In this document: positions 9,401-13,234 of the stretch, piece by piece
Layout: each line of letters opens with the position of its first letter
Position numbering within the stretch: position 1 is the stretch's first letter
From: UBA5603 sp964501315
Lineage (GTDB): Bacteria > Bacillota_I > Bacilli_A > Izemoplasmatales > Hujiaoplasmataceae
NCBI GenBank assembly: GCA_964501315.1
Contig: CAZCSO010000029.1
Span: forward strand, 1-13,234
DNA length: 13,234 bases
Reading direction: 5' to 3'
Position numbers and translations under genes: made by a program
Notes under the pieces: generated by a model
The model's database searches: none
What the model was told of the DNA's origin: nothing
What the model saw: only the letters and a program-made list of their open reading frames with translations

Positions 9401-12003
9401 CTATGAAAAGCATAATCATCTACTCCCAACAATGACGAAGGCGATATAAATGACTGAAGTGCCCATGTATTTCCAAAAGCAAACGATCCAATCATTTGTA
9501 ATGAATTAGAGGGAATAAACGTATGCATTCGAAATGCATTATAAAAGGCTGAATGCCCAACCGATATCACGCTACTCGGTGTGGAGAAAACTTCTAAAGC
9601 ATGAGCTCCATATAACATCCCAATTGGAATGACACTGAGTTGATTGTTGGCTTCGAAGGTAAATTCTCGAAGCGATGGATTGTAGGCAAAAGCAAAGTCT
9701 TGAATTGATGTAACACTTTGTGGGATTTGAATGGACTGAACAGAACTGTTATTTTGAAAAGCATATTCACCAATAACTTCTAATTGGCTATTGGCCGCAA
9801 AGGTGATTGTTCTTAGATTGATTGCTAATTGAAACGCTTTTGACTCAATTTGCTTCACAGTCGATGGGATAACCACGCTACGAAGAGAACTCGCATTTTC
9901 AAATGCACTCGTTTTTATAAACTCCAACCCTTCTGGAAGGCTTACTTCAGTTCGTCTAGTAAATGCAAATGCATACGGATTGATAGAAACAACACTATTA
10001 GGCACAATATAGGGATTGGAACGCATTGCTGGAGTAACAATCACTTGGGTTCGATTGGCGTTTAAAACCACATTCTCTTCGATTACAAAATGAGGATTGG
10101 CTTCGTTAATGAAAATATCTCGTAAGGAAATACATCCATAAACAGCCGAGCCGTCAAACTCTTGCAACCCTACAGGGAGATCTAACCGTTGGAGATTGAT
10201 GTTATTGGCAAAGGCAAACATTCCTATCGATACCAATTGAGATGTTTCACTCAATAAAACCGACCCTAAACGAAGATTATTTGCAAAAGCAAAGTTACCA
10301 ATTGAGACCACAGTATCTGGAATTTCAATTTTGTTTAAATGTCGAACTTGTGAAAAGGCATAATCCTCAATAATTCTCAATTGATTGGGAAGTGTAATTT
10401 GGCGAATCCGTTGATTCCCCGCAAAAGCATTCACCCCAATCGTTGAAACAAGCTTGCCTTCAATCTCATTAGGAATAATCAAATATCGCATCTTACCAAA
10501 ATACGCATCAATTCGGATGGTATCATCGGGTAATAAGGTATAGGCATAGGGAATTCCTTCATCTTCATTAATCCAACGAGCATAAATGGTTAAATCCGAA
10601 CTAAAAGCATCAACGTAATACTCCAATTCATCGGTAGTATGGATATCAAAGTACCACCCGTCATATACAAGCATACTCCGTTCTGGCTCAGGAAATGCTT
10701 GTAAAGCTCTTCCAACTACAAACACTTTTTTTGTATTTGCAAGTTCCGTAGTTAAATAATCAAATGTTACATATCCTTTGGGTTGTAAAATCAATGCATC
10801 GATATCTAACGCTCCAAACCCGTAATACCAATCTGATCCTAATTCTCCTAAATCAACACTAGAAGCTTCTAATAATTCAACAATAAAAGCGTAGGTTAGA
10901 TTGGGAAATAACGACTTGTATAGCGCGATAGCGCCAGCTACAATGGGCGCTGAAAAGGAGGTCCCTGACATATAACCATACTCAGATCCCATCAATGTGG
11001 TATAAACCGTTCCTGGGGCGACTAATTTGACATTATCGCCATAATTCGAATAACTTGCTAATGATTGTTGGTTGTTTTCTAACGCCCCAACGCCAATGGC
11101 GTGGGGGTCCGCTGCTGGATAAGTTAACGCTGGAGTAGCGCGATTGCCTGCCGCTGCTACTGGGATGATGTCACTATCGACAGCAAGTTTCAAAACAATG
11201 TCAAAAGGATTGTTTAACTCCACTCCAAAGGACATGTTGATGACATCAACACTCATCTCGATTGCATAGTAGATCCCAAAAACGAGATCACTAGACGCAA
11301 CAAATTGGCCATCTTCATTGACATCACACTTAATAATCAAAAGCGTTGTCTCGGGAGCAATCCCAACAATACCGAGACTATTCATCGGAGCTGCAATGAC
11401 ACCAGCTACTGCAGTTCCATGACCATCTTCATCTTCCACAAACGCAATTCCAACTTGATCGCTGGATGCGTTATAAGATAAGGGGTGTATTTTCCCTTGA
11501 AATTCCGGGTGGGAGGTATCAATGCCCGTGTCGATAATCGCAACCACCGTTTGATTCCCTTTGGTTGTTTGCCACACCGCGCCTAGGTTAGTATATTGGA
11601 GGTACTCTTGGTATGTATAATACGGATCTTCGACCTGATAGATGGGTAATCCGACATTAATTTCTGATTTGTTAATATAATAATCGAGTTGGAAATATTT
11701 GGCATATTCGGGGTAATCTTCAAACACATCGAAGACCGATACCCCTTCAGGTAGTGTCATTCGTCCAAAGGTTTTACTTGAATTCGTACGAACTTCACCA
11801 GAGAGGGTTGCTTGTAGTGATGATGCATTGGCTAAGCCGTATGCATTCAAGATTAAGGACGATTCATTGAATAATCCTCGTTGAATTTCCAAATCCTCAA
11901 TGTTAATGCCTTCAATTTTCTGTTCACTGACAGGAGAAATCACCATAATGAGCAAAAACACTGCAAAGAGCGTAAGTAATATTCTTCTTAATTTTCGTTT
12001 CAT
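427..12003 (-). CDS. Giant secreted subtilisin-like protease fused to BspA-type LRRs and InlB B-type repeats
   Basis: The protein has 3858 residues. The start at 12003 is chosen because GGAGGT lies four bases upstream and a basic-hydrophobic export signal follows at once (residues 1-23). An in-frame ATG at 12114 has no ribosome binding site and would read through a terminator-like hairpin. Domains in order: signal/TM 1-23; pro/linker region about 30-140; S8 subtilase about 141-405, with Asp158 (DTG), His195 (DGHGT), oxyanion Asn287 (AAGN) and Ser349 (GTSFSAP), all catalytic residues present; one InlB-like repeat about 410-477 ending in YARW; BspA-type LRRs about 485-2502 in four blocks; InlB B-type repeats 2503-3761; and a tail 3762-3858. 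LRR and InlB repeats are known in bacterial surface and adhesion proteins, and S8 domains are endopeptidases. The likely role is an extracellular adhesin/protease. I see no LPXTG motif and no C-terminal membrane segment, so either the N-terminal segment stays as an anchor or the protein is released. The substrate is unknown. Confidence 0.95.
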   Translation of the reverse strand: MKRKLRRILLTLFAVFLLIMVISPVSEQKIEGINIEDLEIQRGLFNESSLILNAYGLANASSLQATLSGEVRTNSSKTFGRMTLPEGVSVFDVFEDYPEYAKYFQLDYYINKSEINVGLPIYQVEDPYYTYQEYLQYTNLGAVWQTTKGNQTVVAIIDTGIDTSHPEFQGKIHPLSYNASSDQVGIAFVEDEDGHGTAVAGVIAAPMNSLGIVGIAPETTLLIIKCDVNEDGQFVASSDLVFGIYYAIEMSVDVINMSFGVELNNPFDIVLKLAVDSDIIPVAAAGNRATPALTYPAADPHAIGVGALENNQQSLASYSNYGDNVKLVAPGTVYTTLMGSEYGYMSGTSFSAPIVAGAIALYKSLFPNLTYAFIVELLEASSVDLGELGSDWYYGFGALDIDALILQPKGYVTFDYLTTELANTKKVFVVGRALQAFPEPERSMLVYDGWYFDIHTTDELEYYVDAFSSDLTIYARWINEDEGIPYAYTLLPDDTIRIDAYFGKMRYLIIPNEIEGKLVSTIGVNAFAGNQRIRQITLPNQLRIIEDYAFSQVRHLNKIEIPDTVVSIGNFAFANNLRLGSVLLSETSQLVSIGMFAFANNINLQRLDLPVGLQEFDGSAVYGCISLRDIFINEANPHFVIEENVVLNANRTQVIVTPAMRSNPYIVPNSVVSINPYAFAFTRRTEVSLPEGLEFIKTSAFENASSLRSVVIPSTVKQIESKAFQLAINLRTITFAANSQLEVIGEYAFQNNSSVQSIQIPQSVTSIQDFAFAYNPSLREFTFEANNQLSVIPIGMLYGAHALEVFSTPSSVISVGHSAFYNAFRMHTFIPSNSLQMIGSFAFGNTWALQSFISPSSLLGVDDYAFHSSGIESFYVGMNLQTFGEAVFGSAERFSTVLVHPSNVHFTVVDGVLFSSNLETLVVYPQALSSTYVIPEGVKEIGPGAFYGNRKITSVTYPSTLEIVGSFAFFFNELLTNPILPESLREIREFAYSVNMTQTSVTIPDAVEFVGRFAFNGNYRLKSITLSPTSNLTRIGFAAFAGTGIEQFFIPSGVTMISQGAFANSGALQTVFFGENSQLTYIASDIFTNAINLTNIVISSGSQLEEIQAYGFSGLPSLESIDLSYATKLKRIGNYAFFGNGKLQTVILPDSLESIGRFAFGNTFSLEMISIPQGVDFIGSFAFFGSKNVLISFESSYEPSQLQEAWDQGIGGYLVNIASRVTTDEFEYAVLNDGFVSIIRYLGDETELTIGQLDGLPVTSIQAGAFRNHPTLEAVILPNTIQVISREAFANIPNLREVVLGNQVRSIQDSAFANTPKLTLIQIPDSVVEIGKYAFYQSGLETIEFGLDSNLVTIGSYAFAASKLQTIAIPHLVKEIQNHAFFEALSLQSIQFENSTPLRINDYVFYNSGLTSISIPENLYYIGEFAFAYNRQLTTITVDSANLYYASLDGVLYNKDYTRLITYPAGKSGAFSIPESVTLLAFSAFEGAHLLEEVQFHPNNKIMSIGIRTFYGASSLTSITIPDNMISIGFYAFAQATALQSVLFSSQSQLTMVMDGAFYNASSLETISLPIQVLEIGSKAFENTYALTSLPYSDESQIIGIYDAAFKYSGITSITFPETLIEIGSYAFEHAKVGELITELVIPQTVQFIGYSAFKGFDSIESITIPFIGSDLFGIESHQFVYIFGSTNDLPSQLHRVVITEGIETVGVSAFNWAMQIREVVLPDSVLSIQDSAFFVAGLREIRLPSHLAYIGNWAFYNFQGDSIVIPESVQYIGQYAFMNWNGILYLEHEQIPLNWNPNWAYNDTDYRQQTISIQMFFGFERYVETEMYRAALLKDNTAVLIKYFGQTPVVDLSETFAGYTLVGIEPKAFVIEKTPYQFEVNYTITDIIVPESVHYIGQLAFANLAMLSTITLPNQLKSIEPNLFMNTPNLKQITLPSQLEVIGTGAFASSTLTEINLPPTLRSIGTNPFPSTLETIFIPQSVEHLGMWALNPQKTVFFQSSHLPTYLGSQWEPTNGSYYLGISYVAQEDDFEYVLDQFDEILITKYTGQASHVEIPSTLLGYPVMGLVGGLFKENKQIESVILPEGLTTISHELFKNASFLHEVTIPSTILSIGNDAFMGTAIKHMVLPEGVLSIGSNAFAYMNELESIQLPNSLISIGSGAFAWATKLTSIHIPNSVESIGSYAFSSANELANITLSTKLKSIGQYAFSDTKISSLMLPDSIETVGINIIHNTPLYHSHPDGMIVIDGVFLTTKGKLVESGTLIIPSEVRVIAHQALGEQSYLYELVLPDTIEFYNGPICSMCSELRRVTFSNLNNDNILPSYTAPNISEVILLPGISSIPKYTFSSYKNLSFISIPESVVDVGEYAFHDAISLTSLHFPAVSIVVEPYALLGATNITHLTISGHNPWTLRTLFGYAYQIPASLKTVEIVSGSQAIHPHMFDSAVGLESIVLPASLGLVSPEVFGYTPQAKVYFHIEEAAWVGSPIPLTTYWVNQWFYASFIVEEKIYVKTPIAVGNPIILPTQPTKPSTPEYDYQFIGWDINGDGSIDSIPGTLGSHTSFEALFSQSIRNYQIDFYDEYGNFILDTMIVPYGSDISEIFIPTKQGNAQYQYRFTGWSEDLSFVRRNMDVRATFAQEVVKYLVTFYDAEGNIYHQQNLEFGNSIYVPVAPMKDSTTYYEYEFSYWSPNVYSSVFGTHDFYPIYSERNRTYYIDLETNGGEPLNRLPIQYESVVSSIPTPVKEGHQFLGWFMDETFTISFTPFEMSTNDVSLYAKWQIMSYQLTILGLSQEILYQSDFEYGTIMSYQELHVEKAGYTHIGFSETLPQTMPANDLTITVLYQINQYELKYVDEFGSVLWAYTLDYQTDLTVYSQEVPNKIGHTILGWSIPLPETMPANDVTLQATYQVNQYRLSFETNGGDQIDPINIDFGQSISLPIDPQKEGHIFGGWYTNESLTNVFSQAIMSDSNLTIYAKWNVESYTIAFLDWNNDVIYTEDIPYGESLESLQITSPTRVGFTFQDWNIALPATMPAQNLQFVAHYTKNIHSIQLVDEEGIVVVELSVAFGESLANIEIPSLPKQGYTWLGFVQILPQFMPDENLVLESSYEINQYLFELFNDDGTSLVSMWLDYQSDLSILIPQHLNKVGHQFIGFTPTVPNLMPDGDVSATAQYEKNQYTIEFVTSTTLDINPIIADYEEAVIPPLSPQRVGYTFGGWYLDETFEEEYTTWKIGASNITLYAKWTINQYRLQLIDLNNQVIYSEWFDYGSTIDLTNFEIPNVVGYKWVGWNQSIPQTMPANNILIRGLYEVMSYNIHFNALGGYELDSITKNYREDLSSIPNATRQGYTFAGWYTDVELSQPFGYGFMPAEDVTLYAKWEVNYYLLQVVNSNNQVVYSANVSYQFDLASLDIPVPSVIGYEFVGWDIAFPDEMPDQNLVISPVYHVLSYSITILNEDDDLLFSISFNYGDPVNLDSFVEPGKTGYTFDGFDKDVPEIMPAEEIILKVQYQINSYEVIFKDYNGTILKTETVEYGSGATAPSNPSRTGYTFISWDKAFNSITNDLVLSAQYTINSYEVVFKDYNGTVLKTQTVEYGSAATAPSNPSRTGYTFSNWDEKFNNITSDLVVSAQYTINSYEVIFKDFDGSIIKTESVEFGSSATAPINPSRTGYTFLAWDQTYSSIESDLIVMATYQINQYTYTFYHDDMTVYQTVTVEYGQKPTLDLIPSKPEDEKYRYSFKEWNQVIPEQATQDVAFTAVFQAVPKVSLEEINQALETISPVSLGQFSNIMRAYQLIHPYQLEYPEAYASVMAKINEYNQIIQKANEANHVSVEVVNQIFKTGLYPVTPQAQPVILVRREEWI
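721..4497 (-). repeat. Array of about 19 InlB B-type (Listeria-Bacteroides) repeats
   Basis: Residues 2503-3761 split into about 19 units of 60-70 residues. Each starts with a Tyr-led beta strand, has a central (V/D)xYG or FG, then a G-Y/H-x-F-x-G-W core. Two subtypes are visible. One ends in YAKW and carries a GGWY or GWF-type loop. The other carries M-P-A/D-x-D/N and ends in a YQ/YE-type strand. The first three units are more divergent and lack the MP motif. These ubiquitin-like beta folds act as stalks or binding modules in internalin-type surface proteins. Confidence 0.85.
925..1473 (-). repeat. 183-bp tandem repeat, three copies, inside the InlB array
   Basis: Three head-to-tail units of exactly 183 bp (61 codons) start at 1473, 1290 and 1107 on the minus strand, residues 3511-3693. 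Each begins Y-E-V-(I/V)-F-K-D and contains a shared N-P-S-R-T-G-Y-T-F core. They are clearly more alike, in DNA as well as protein, than any other units in the array, so they are probably recent duplications. The period keeps the reading frame. Confidence 0.9.
4498..10551 (-). repeat. Four consecutive blocks of BspA-type leucine-rich repeats (protein level)
   Basis: About 68 units of 22-25 residues follow the pattern L-x-x-I-x-I-P-x-x-V-x-x-I-G-x-x-A-F-x-x, typical of LRR_5/BspA repeats. By hand count the blocks hold about 26 units (8341-10551), 20 (6541-8340), 6 (5941-6540) and 16 (4498-5940). Blocks 2-4 open with a degenerate strand pair of the form Y-x-x-L, then I-x-x-Y-x-G, then G-x-x-V/L. 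Each block ends in a Trp- and aromatic-containing stretch that resembles a C-cap (for example the segments around 8370-8440, 6550-6640 and 5930-6030). Several units carry a longer insert with DGVLY or a similar motif followed by a Tyr-Pro or equivalent turn, as in known BspA-like proteins. Unit counts may be off by a few. Confidence 0.85.
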
Positions 12004-12007
12004 CTTG

Positions 12008-12013
12008 ACCTCC
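12008..12013 (-). promoter_or_regulatory. Ribosome binding site of the giant gene
   Basis: GGAGGT lies four bases before the ATG at 12003. It is the strongest Shine-Dalgarno match in the region and decides this start over the in-frame ATG 37 codons upstream, which is preceded only by ACTTGG. Confidence 0.9.
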
Positions 12014-12042
12014 GAGAGTAAAAGAATGGAATTTTTTTGAAT

Positions 12043-12058
12043 CAAAAGCGTGCTTTTG
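12043..12058. repeat. 16-bp inverted repeat in the leader of the giant gene
   Basis: CAAAAGC and GCTTTTG face each other across two bases, forty bases upstream of the giant gene ATG. In the minus-strand RNA this gives a short hairpin with a CACG loop. No T tract follows, so it is not a terminator by itself. It could be an operator or part of the leader fold. Confidence 0.5.
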
Positions 12059-12064
12059 TCCGAT

Positions 12065-12090
12065 AAAAAAAGGTTCGAAACGGACCTTTT
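12065..12090 (-). terminator. Intrinsic terminator or attenuator in the leader of the giant gene
   Basis: On the minus strand AAAAGGT pairs with ACCTTTT across a nine-base loop that itself has a CG/CG closing pair. The stem is followed by an unbroken T7 tract (12071-12065). The T tract is strong only in the leftward direction. It sits about 60 bases upstream of the giant gene start and downstream of a candidate promoter, so it may be a conditional leader terminator. There is no leftward gene between here and 12457 for it to end. Confidence 0.55.
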
Positions 12091-12181
12091 GCTACGAACG
12101 ATTCTGTTCGCCATCCAAGTAAGTCACCGATATGAAAAATAAAATACTGTATGAGACCTGATAAAGCAAATGAATAACGCA

Positions 12182-12210
12182 ATTCTATAGTATATTTGAT
12201 TTCTATTTAA
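12182..12210 (-). promoter_or_regulatory. Candidate promoter of the giant gene
   Basis: Leftward TAGAAT (12187-12182) matches TATAAT at five of six positions. It is preceded at 17 bases by TTAAAT (12210-12205), a weak -35. An overlapping TATACT (12194-12189) is an alternative -10. The expected leader would be about 170 bases and would contain the hairpins at 12065-12110 and 12043-12058. Confidence 0.35.
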
Positions 12211-12252
12211 GCACAGAACCGCCTCTTTTGCGATAGGTCATAAAAAAATAAC

Positions 12253-12273
12253 TATTAATTTTGAAAATTAATA
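12253..12273. repeat. Perfect AT-only inverted repeat with 10-bp arms
   Basis: Arms TATTAATTTT and AAAATTAATA are separated by a single G. On the minus strand a T7 run follows four bases later (12248-12242), giving a weak terminator-like shape. The AT-only stem and one-base centre fit a DNA-binding site or a curved AT-rich element at least as well. Confidence 0.5.
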
Positions 12274-12404
12274 CTCAAATCAATGAAAAATAGTCGCACC
12301 AATCGTAGTCTATGTATAGTCTTTTTTGGGATGTAACCAAGACAATATATTGAGTTCCAGAGTCTTTCCCCTTATGAATGTCCATAAATATTTGGCGACC
12401 TCCA

Positions 12405-12433
12405 TTGACAACCCCCTATCATAGCGCTACTAT
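12405..12433 (+). promoter_or_regulatory. SigA-type promoter of the secreted-protein/lipoprotein unit
   Basis: TTGACA (12405-12410) is a perfect -35. TACTAT (12428-12433) lies 17 bases downstream and matches the -10 consensus at four of six positions. The predicted transcript starts near 12440 and has a very short leader. An overlapping TATAAA at 12431-12436 would need a 20-base spacer and is less likely. Confidence 0.75.
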
Positions 12434-12451
12434 AAAGGCATAAAGGGGGTT
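12410..12451. repeat. Inverted repeat flanking the -10 of the rightward promoter
   Basis: AACCCCCT (12410-12417) and AGGGGGTT (12444-12451) are perfect complements 26 bases apart. Between them lies the palindrome TAGCGCTA (12422-12429), which overlaps the -10. The right arm also contains the ribosome binding site AAAGGGGG of the following gene. Since the left arm is upstream of the expected transcript start, RNA pairing is unlikely, and an operator is the better guess. Confidence 0.4.
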
Positions 12452-12457
12452 TTACAC

Positions 12458-13024
12458 ATGAAGAAAGTGTTAATACTCTTTGCATTGTTACTCTTTGGAT
12501 GGCAACTACGGACCATCCAACTCGCCGCTGAAGATCTTTACTATCCTTTTGATTCGATTACGATTGTCGAAGCATTTAAGTTTGATATTCAAGTACTCAC
12601 TACATTAGATCCAGATTCTTTGTTATTTGATTCTGTCGCAGTAGATGATGTGCTAACGATTTATGTGGGTACCCTATCCTTCGTTGCCAATGGAGTTCCC
12701 TCAACTGGTTCAGCAAATATCTTAATTGTCTCCAAATCGGATGGAACCGATTTGGTGAGATTCTTGGTGAATAATTACTCCTTCTATCCAGATGTGTCAA
12801 GAAGTTGGGGATTCGCTTCCCACATCTTAATTGATCCTCTCATTGGGGTTCATAAAGATCTATCGATTGTGTCTCAAGAACTAGGTGTCATTGAAAACAT
12901 CGCTGCGGGAACTTGGCGATTTGTGGATAATAAAGGCGGCGTTTTTGAAGCACTACCCGGTACCTTTGCCATTGAAACGGAGTTATCAATCCTGATTTCT
13001 GCGTATACGGAAGTGGGTGAATAA
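12458..13024 (+). CDS. Secreted protein of unknown function, 188 aa
   Basis: The ATG at 12458 follows AAAGGGGG at eight bases and a good promoter. The N-terminus (MKK, then a Leu/Phe-rich core to about residue 15) is a signal peptide; a plausible cleavage site is after Ala24 (L-A-A, then E-D). The mature part, about 164 residues, has no cysteine and no further membrane segment. It alternates hydrophobic and polar residues in a beta-rich way and has Gly-Thr turns (for example VGTLSF and AAGTWRF). I do not recognise the family. The gene is divergent from the giant protease/LRR gene and lies two bases ahead of a small lipoprotein gene, so the pair is probably one transcription unit. A structural or ligand-binding role outside the membrane is conceivable but cannot be shown from sequence. 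Confidence 0.85.
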   Translation: MKKVLILFALLLFGWQLRTIQLAAEDLYYPFDSITIVEAFKFDIQVLTTLDPDSLLFDSVAVDDVLTIYVGTLSFVANGVPSTGSANILIVSKSDGTDLVRFLVNNYSFYPDVSRSWGFASHILIDPLIGVHKDLSIVSQELGVIENIAAGTWRFVDNKGGVFEALPGTFAIETELSILISAYTEVGE

Positions 13025-13026
13025 CC

Positions 13027-13197
13027 ATGAAAAAGATTCTTCTCTTTCTCTTCCTTATTTTTTCTTTGGTAGTCCTCATTGGTTGTTCGAATAACACAAC
13101 CGAACCCACCAATACAACTCAAGCAGAATCTACTCCCTTGAATCAAAATGATTTACTTGATTCGATCTCTAACGCCATAAAAGAAGCTTTTGAATAA
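13027..13197 (+). CDS. Small lipoprotein, 56 aa
   Basis: A short frame starts two bases after the preceding stop codon and ends in TAA at 13195-13197. The sequence starts M-K-K, has a long Ile/Leu/Phe core, and shows the lipobox L-I-G-C with the cysteine at residue 20, an excellent lipoprotein signal. The remaining 36 residues are a Thr/Asn/Gln/Glu-rich segment followed by a short amphipathic stretch (N-D-L-L-D-S-I-S-N-A-I-K-E-A-F-E) likely to be helical. The purine-rich end of the upstream gene (GGAAGTGGGTGA) can serve as ribosome binding site, which implies coupling with the 188-residue secreted protein. The mature peptide is too short for an enzyme. It may act as a membrane tether or accessory peptide, but this is inference; I do not recognise a family. 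Confidence 0.75.
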   Translation: MKKILLFLFLIFSLVVLIGCSNNTTEPTNTTQAESTPLNQNDLLDSISNAIKEAFE

Positions 13198-13220
13198 GTT
13201 TGTAACCAAAAAGATGGGTT

Positions 13221-13234
13221 TCTCGAAAACGAGA
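13221..13234 (+). terminator. Possible terminator hairpin cut by the window edge
   Basis: TCTCG and CGAGA pair across an AAAA loop, 24 bases after the stop of the small lipoprotein. The preceding GGTTT could extend the stem if the complementary bases follow. The T tract that would confirm a terminator lies beyond the window. Confidence 0.4.

Larger units (their letters stand above)
12004..12457. other. Divergent intergenic region without a convincing gene
   Basis: These 454 bases separate the divergent start codons. Neither strand holds an open frame with a ribosome binding site; the few ATGs on the plus strand (for example near 12132 and 12170) stop within ten codons or fewer. The region holds the leader hairpins of the giant gene, candidate promoters in both directions, an AT-rich perfect inverted repeat, three TAGTC boxes (12291-12295, 12306-12310, 12317-12321) and the promoter of the rightward genes. 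I recognise no known riboswitch consensus. Confidence 0.7.

Noticed and set aside
2850..10065. Several 60-80-codon frames inside the giant gene on both strands (for example 5829-6071 and 9850-10065 plus, 6666-6896 minus)
   Set aside because: All overlap the repeat-coding frame entirely, lack start signals, and show composition expected from out-of-frame reading of LRR codons.
721..10551. Repeat arrays considered as CRISPR or mobile-element repeats
   Set aside because: The periodicity is in codons of one open frame with recognisable LRR and InlB protein motifs; there are no conserved short direct repeats with unique spacers, and no transposase or terminal inverted repeats.
12004..12114. A 37-codon N-terminal extension of the giant gene starting at 12114
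   Set aside because: No ribosome binding site precedes that ATG, the extension would place a polar segment before the signal peptide, and the frame crosses a terminator-like hairpin. The ATG at 12003 has GGAGGT and starts the signal peptide.
12210..12240. GCACAG and GCGATAGG near a GCAAAAG-like string, reminiscent of parts of the c-di-GMP-I riboswitch
   Set aside because: The order and spacing do not match, and the GAAA tetraloop and the GACGCAAAGC element are missing on both strands.
12291..12321. Three TAGTC boxes 15 and 11 bases apart
   Set aside because: Five-base repeats with unequal spacing in AT-rich DNA can arise by chance; noted in the intergenic entry but not promoted to a regulatory site.
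12600..13146. Leftward frames opposite the secreted protein and small lipoprotein genes
   Set aside because: The rightward genes have a promoter, ribosome binding site and signal peptides; the opposite frames are basic, low-complexity shadows without start signals.

Overview
The window comes from a moderately AT-rich bacterium with Gram-positive-style expression signals: GGAGG-type ribosome binding sites, a TTGACA/TACTAT promoter, and lipoproteins with canonical lipoboxes. Together, a giant LRR/InlB-repeat surface protein and Thr-rich-linker lipoproteins suggest a low-GC Bacillota or Mycoplasmatota lineage (Acholeplasma/Izemoplasma-like or Erysipelotrichia-like). That placement is inference from style only. 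Nothing seen here requires a non-standard genetic code. All four genes I can support appear to be exported: one giant multidomain protein, two lipoproteins and one secreted protein. No metabolic, RNA or mobile-element genes are visible.

Layout. (1) 1-426, minus: 5' part of a lipoprotein gene with a long Thr-rich linker, cut by the window edge. (2) 427-12003, minus: one 3858-codon gene covering almost 90% of the window. Its protein has an export signal, a subtilisin-like (S8) protease domain with an intact catalytic set, a single InlB-like repeat, four consecutive BspA-type leucine-rich-repeat blocks (about 68 repeats), about 19 InlB B-type (Listeria-Bacteroides) repeats, and a 97-residue tail without an obvious anchor. 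Its stop codon directly abuts the lipoprotein ATG, so the two are probably co-translated. (3) 12004-12457: a divergent intergenic region with a terminator/attenuator-like leader in front of the giant gene, several inverted repeats, and a good promoter for the rightward genes. (4) 12458-13197, plus: a two-gene unit encoding a secreted protein of unknown function and a 56-residue lipoprotein, followed by the start of a possible terminator at the window edge.

Taken together the window looks like a cell-surface locus. A very long, probably adhesive or substrate-binding protein carries its own protease, and lipoproteins are encoded on both sides. The most interesting points are the protease-LRR-InlB architecture, the higher-order and tandem repeat structure (a 183-bp unit in three copies), homopolymer tracts that could vary expression (G7, A7), and the possible attenuator with mutually exclusive pairings upstream of the giant gene.
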